Program-made: the position numbers and the translations under genes
The notes under the pieces: generated by a model
The model's database searches: none
What the model was told of the DNA's origin: nothing
Seen by the model: the letters and a program-made list of their open reading frames with translations, nothing else
Shown: positions 6,796 to 7,241 of the stretch, piece after piece
Numbering within the stretch: the first letter of the stretch is position 1
Layout: every line of letters starts with the position of its first letter
From: Flavobacterium psychrophilum
GTDB lineage: Bacteria > Bacteroidota > Bacteroidia > Flavobacteriales > Flavobacteriaceae
DNA: 7,241 bases
NCBI GenBank assembly: GCA_945907225.1
Contig: CAMDSN010000082.1
Span: 1 to 7,241 of the forward strand
Direction: 5' to 3'

Positions 6796-6822
6796 TTCTA
6801 GTTTAAATTAACCAATTTTATT

Positions 6823-7241
6823 ATGGCTTTTGATATAGAAATGATTAAGCGAGTTTATGCTACTATGGCTGAAAGAGTTGATAACGCTCGTCAAATTGTG
6901 GGACGTCCCCTTACTTTGTCTGAGAAGATTTTATATTCTCATTTGTGGGAAGGCAACCCAACTAAAGCCTTTGGCAGAGGGAAAGATTATGTTGACTTTG
7001 CCCCCGATAGAGTGGCATGTCAAGATGCTACTGCTCAAATGGCCTTGTTGCAATTTATGCACGCCGGAAAAAAAACAGTGGCAGTTCCAACAACCGTTCA
7101 TTGTGATCACTTAATTCAAGCTAAAGTTGGCGCTACTACTGATTTGGCTGTAGCCAATTCGCAATCAAAAGAAGTTTTCGATTTTCTATCGTCAGTGTCT
7201 AATAAATACGGAATTGGTTTTTGGAAACCGGGTTCAGGAAT
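6823..7241 (+). CDS. acn: Aconitate hydratase, N-terminal part, cut by window edge
   Basis: Aconitase interconverts citrate and isocitrate in the TCA cycle through a [4Fe-4S] cluster. The window holds the first 139 codons; the family is roughly 750-780 aa, so the cluster-binding cysteines lie beyond the edge. The start ATG at 6823 gives [20 protein letters not shown] with no targeting peptide, as expected for a cytoplasmic bacterial enzyme. Diagnostic stretches are [13 protein letters not shown] (30-42), [18 protein letters not shown] (62-79) and [11 protein letters not shown] (88-98). The QDATAQ and CDH stretches correspond to the regions of mitochondrial aconitase that hold active-site Gln and the Asp-His pair. 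The sequence fits the mitochondrial-type subfamily better than the AcnA/IRP or AcnB types. It has A at -3 and its own candidate promoter, so it is probably a separate unit from the MoxR gene. No defect is visible in the part present. Confidence 0.95.
   Translation, partial: MAFDIEMIKRVYATMAERVDNARQIVGRPLTLSEKILYSHLWEGNPTKAFGRGKDYVDFAPDRVACQDATAQMALLQFMHAGKKTVAVPTTVHCDHLIQAKVGATTDLAVANSQSKEVFDFLSSVSNKYGIGFWKPGSG

Larger units (their letters stand above)
6388..6822. other. Intergenic gap between the MoxR ATPase and aconitase genes
   Basis: This is 435 bp of very AT-rich DNA without a convincing gene. It is long compared with the packed genes upstream. It contains a T-rich reading frame interrupted by one stop (6460-6657), a 9-bp direct repeat (6475-6505), a near repeat of TGGGACTTA at 6491-6499 and 6611-6619, and a -7-like element at 6788-6795. 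I found no GC-rich hairpin with a T-run that would make a clear intrinsic terminator, and no tRNA or riboswitch pattern. Confidence 0.8.

Noticed and set aside
6857..7114. Plus-strand 85-codon frame at the right end
   Set aside because: It is in a different frame from the aconitase gene, which is unmistakable across the same bases.
1..7241. CRISPR array, insertion sequence, tRNA, phage or defence genes
   Set aside because: No regular repeat-spacer pattern, transposase, terminal inverted repeats with target duplication, tRNA cloverleaf or phage/defence protein was found in any frame.

Overview
The window looks like chromosomal DNA from a member of the Bacteroidota, most likely a Flavobacterium-type Flavobacteriia. 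The DNA is AT-rich. The genes lack Shine-Dalgarno sequences, and all six chosen start codons have an A at -3. The best promoter matches fit the Bacteroidota pattern TTG-N19-TAnnTTTG. The exported proteins have Bacteroidota-style signal peptides. The taxonomic call is inference from these traits and from protein character; no database search was possible.

Layout: (1) 1-818, minus strand: the N-terminal half of prfC, peptide chain release factor 3, running off the left edge. (2) 819-1177: a divergent intergenic region with promoter-like elements and two nested 11-bp inverted repeats. (3) 1178-5385, plus strand: three tightly packed genes for envelope proteins of the SurA/parvulin family. The first is a 654-aa periplasmic protein with two intact and one degenerate parvulin-like domain. 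The second is a 282-aa lipoprotein that keeps the fold outline but no catalytic histidines. The third is a 469-aa SurA-like protein whose two parvulin domains have each lost a different histidine. (4) 5434-6387, plus strand: a MoxR-family AAA+ ATPase, 48 bp after the third gene and probably in the same transcript. (5) 6388-6822: a 435-bp gap without a convincing gene. It holds a short possibly decayed membrane-peptide reading frame, a 9-bp direct repeat at 22-bp spacing, and a -7-like element just before the next gene. (6) 6823-7241, plus strand: the start of an aconitate hydratase of the mitochondrial type, running off the right edge.

How they work together: the three parvulin-type proteins are probably periplasmic chaperones that escort unfolded outer-membrane proteins, with peptidyl-prolyl isomerase activity kept mainly in the first. 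The MoxR ATPase is a cytoplasmic chaperone-like ATPase and may have a maturation role linked to the envelope, but its usual DUF58/Bat partners are not beside it here. prfC (translation termination) and aconitase (TCA cycle) are housekeeping flanks. The window is mostly ordinary core genome. Its most interesting content is the graded loss of active-site residues across the parvulin trio and the mirrored sequence blocks between prfC and the trio.
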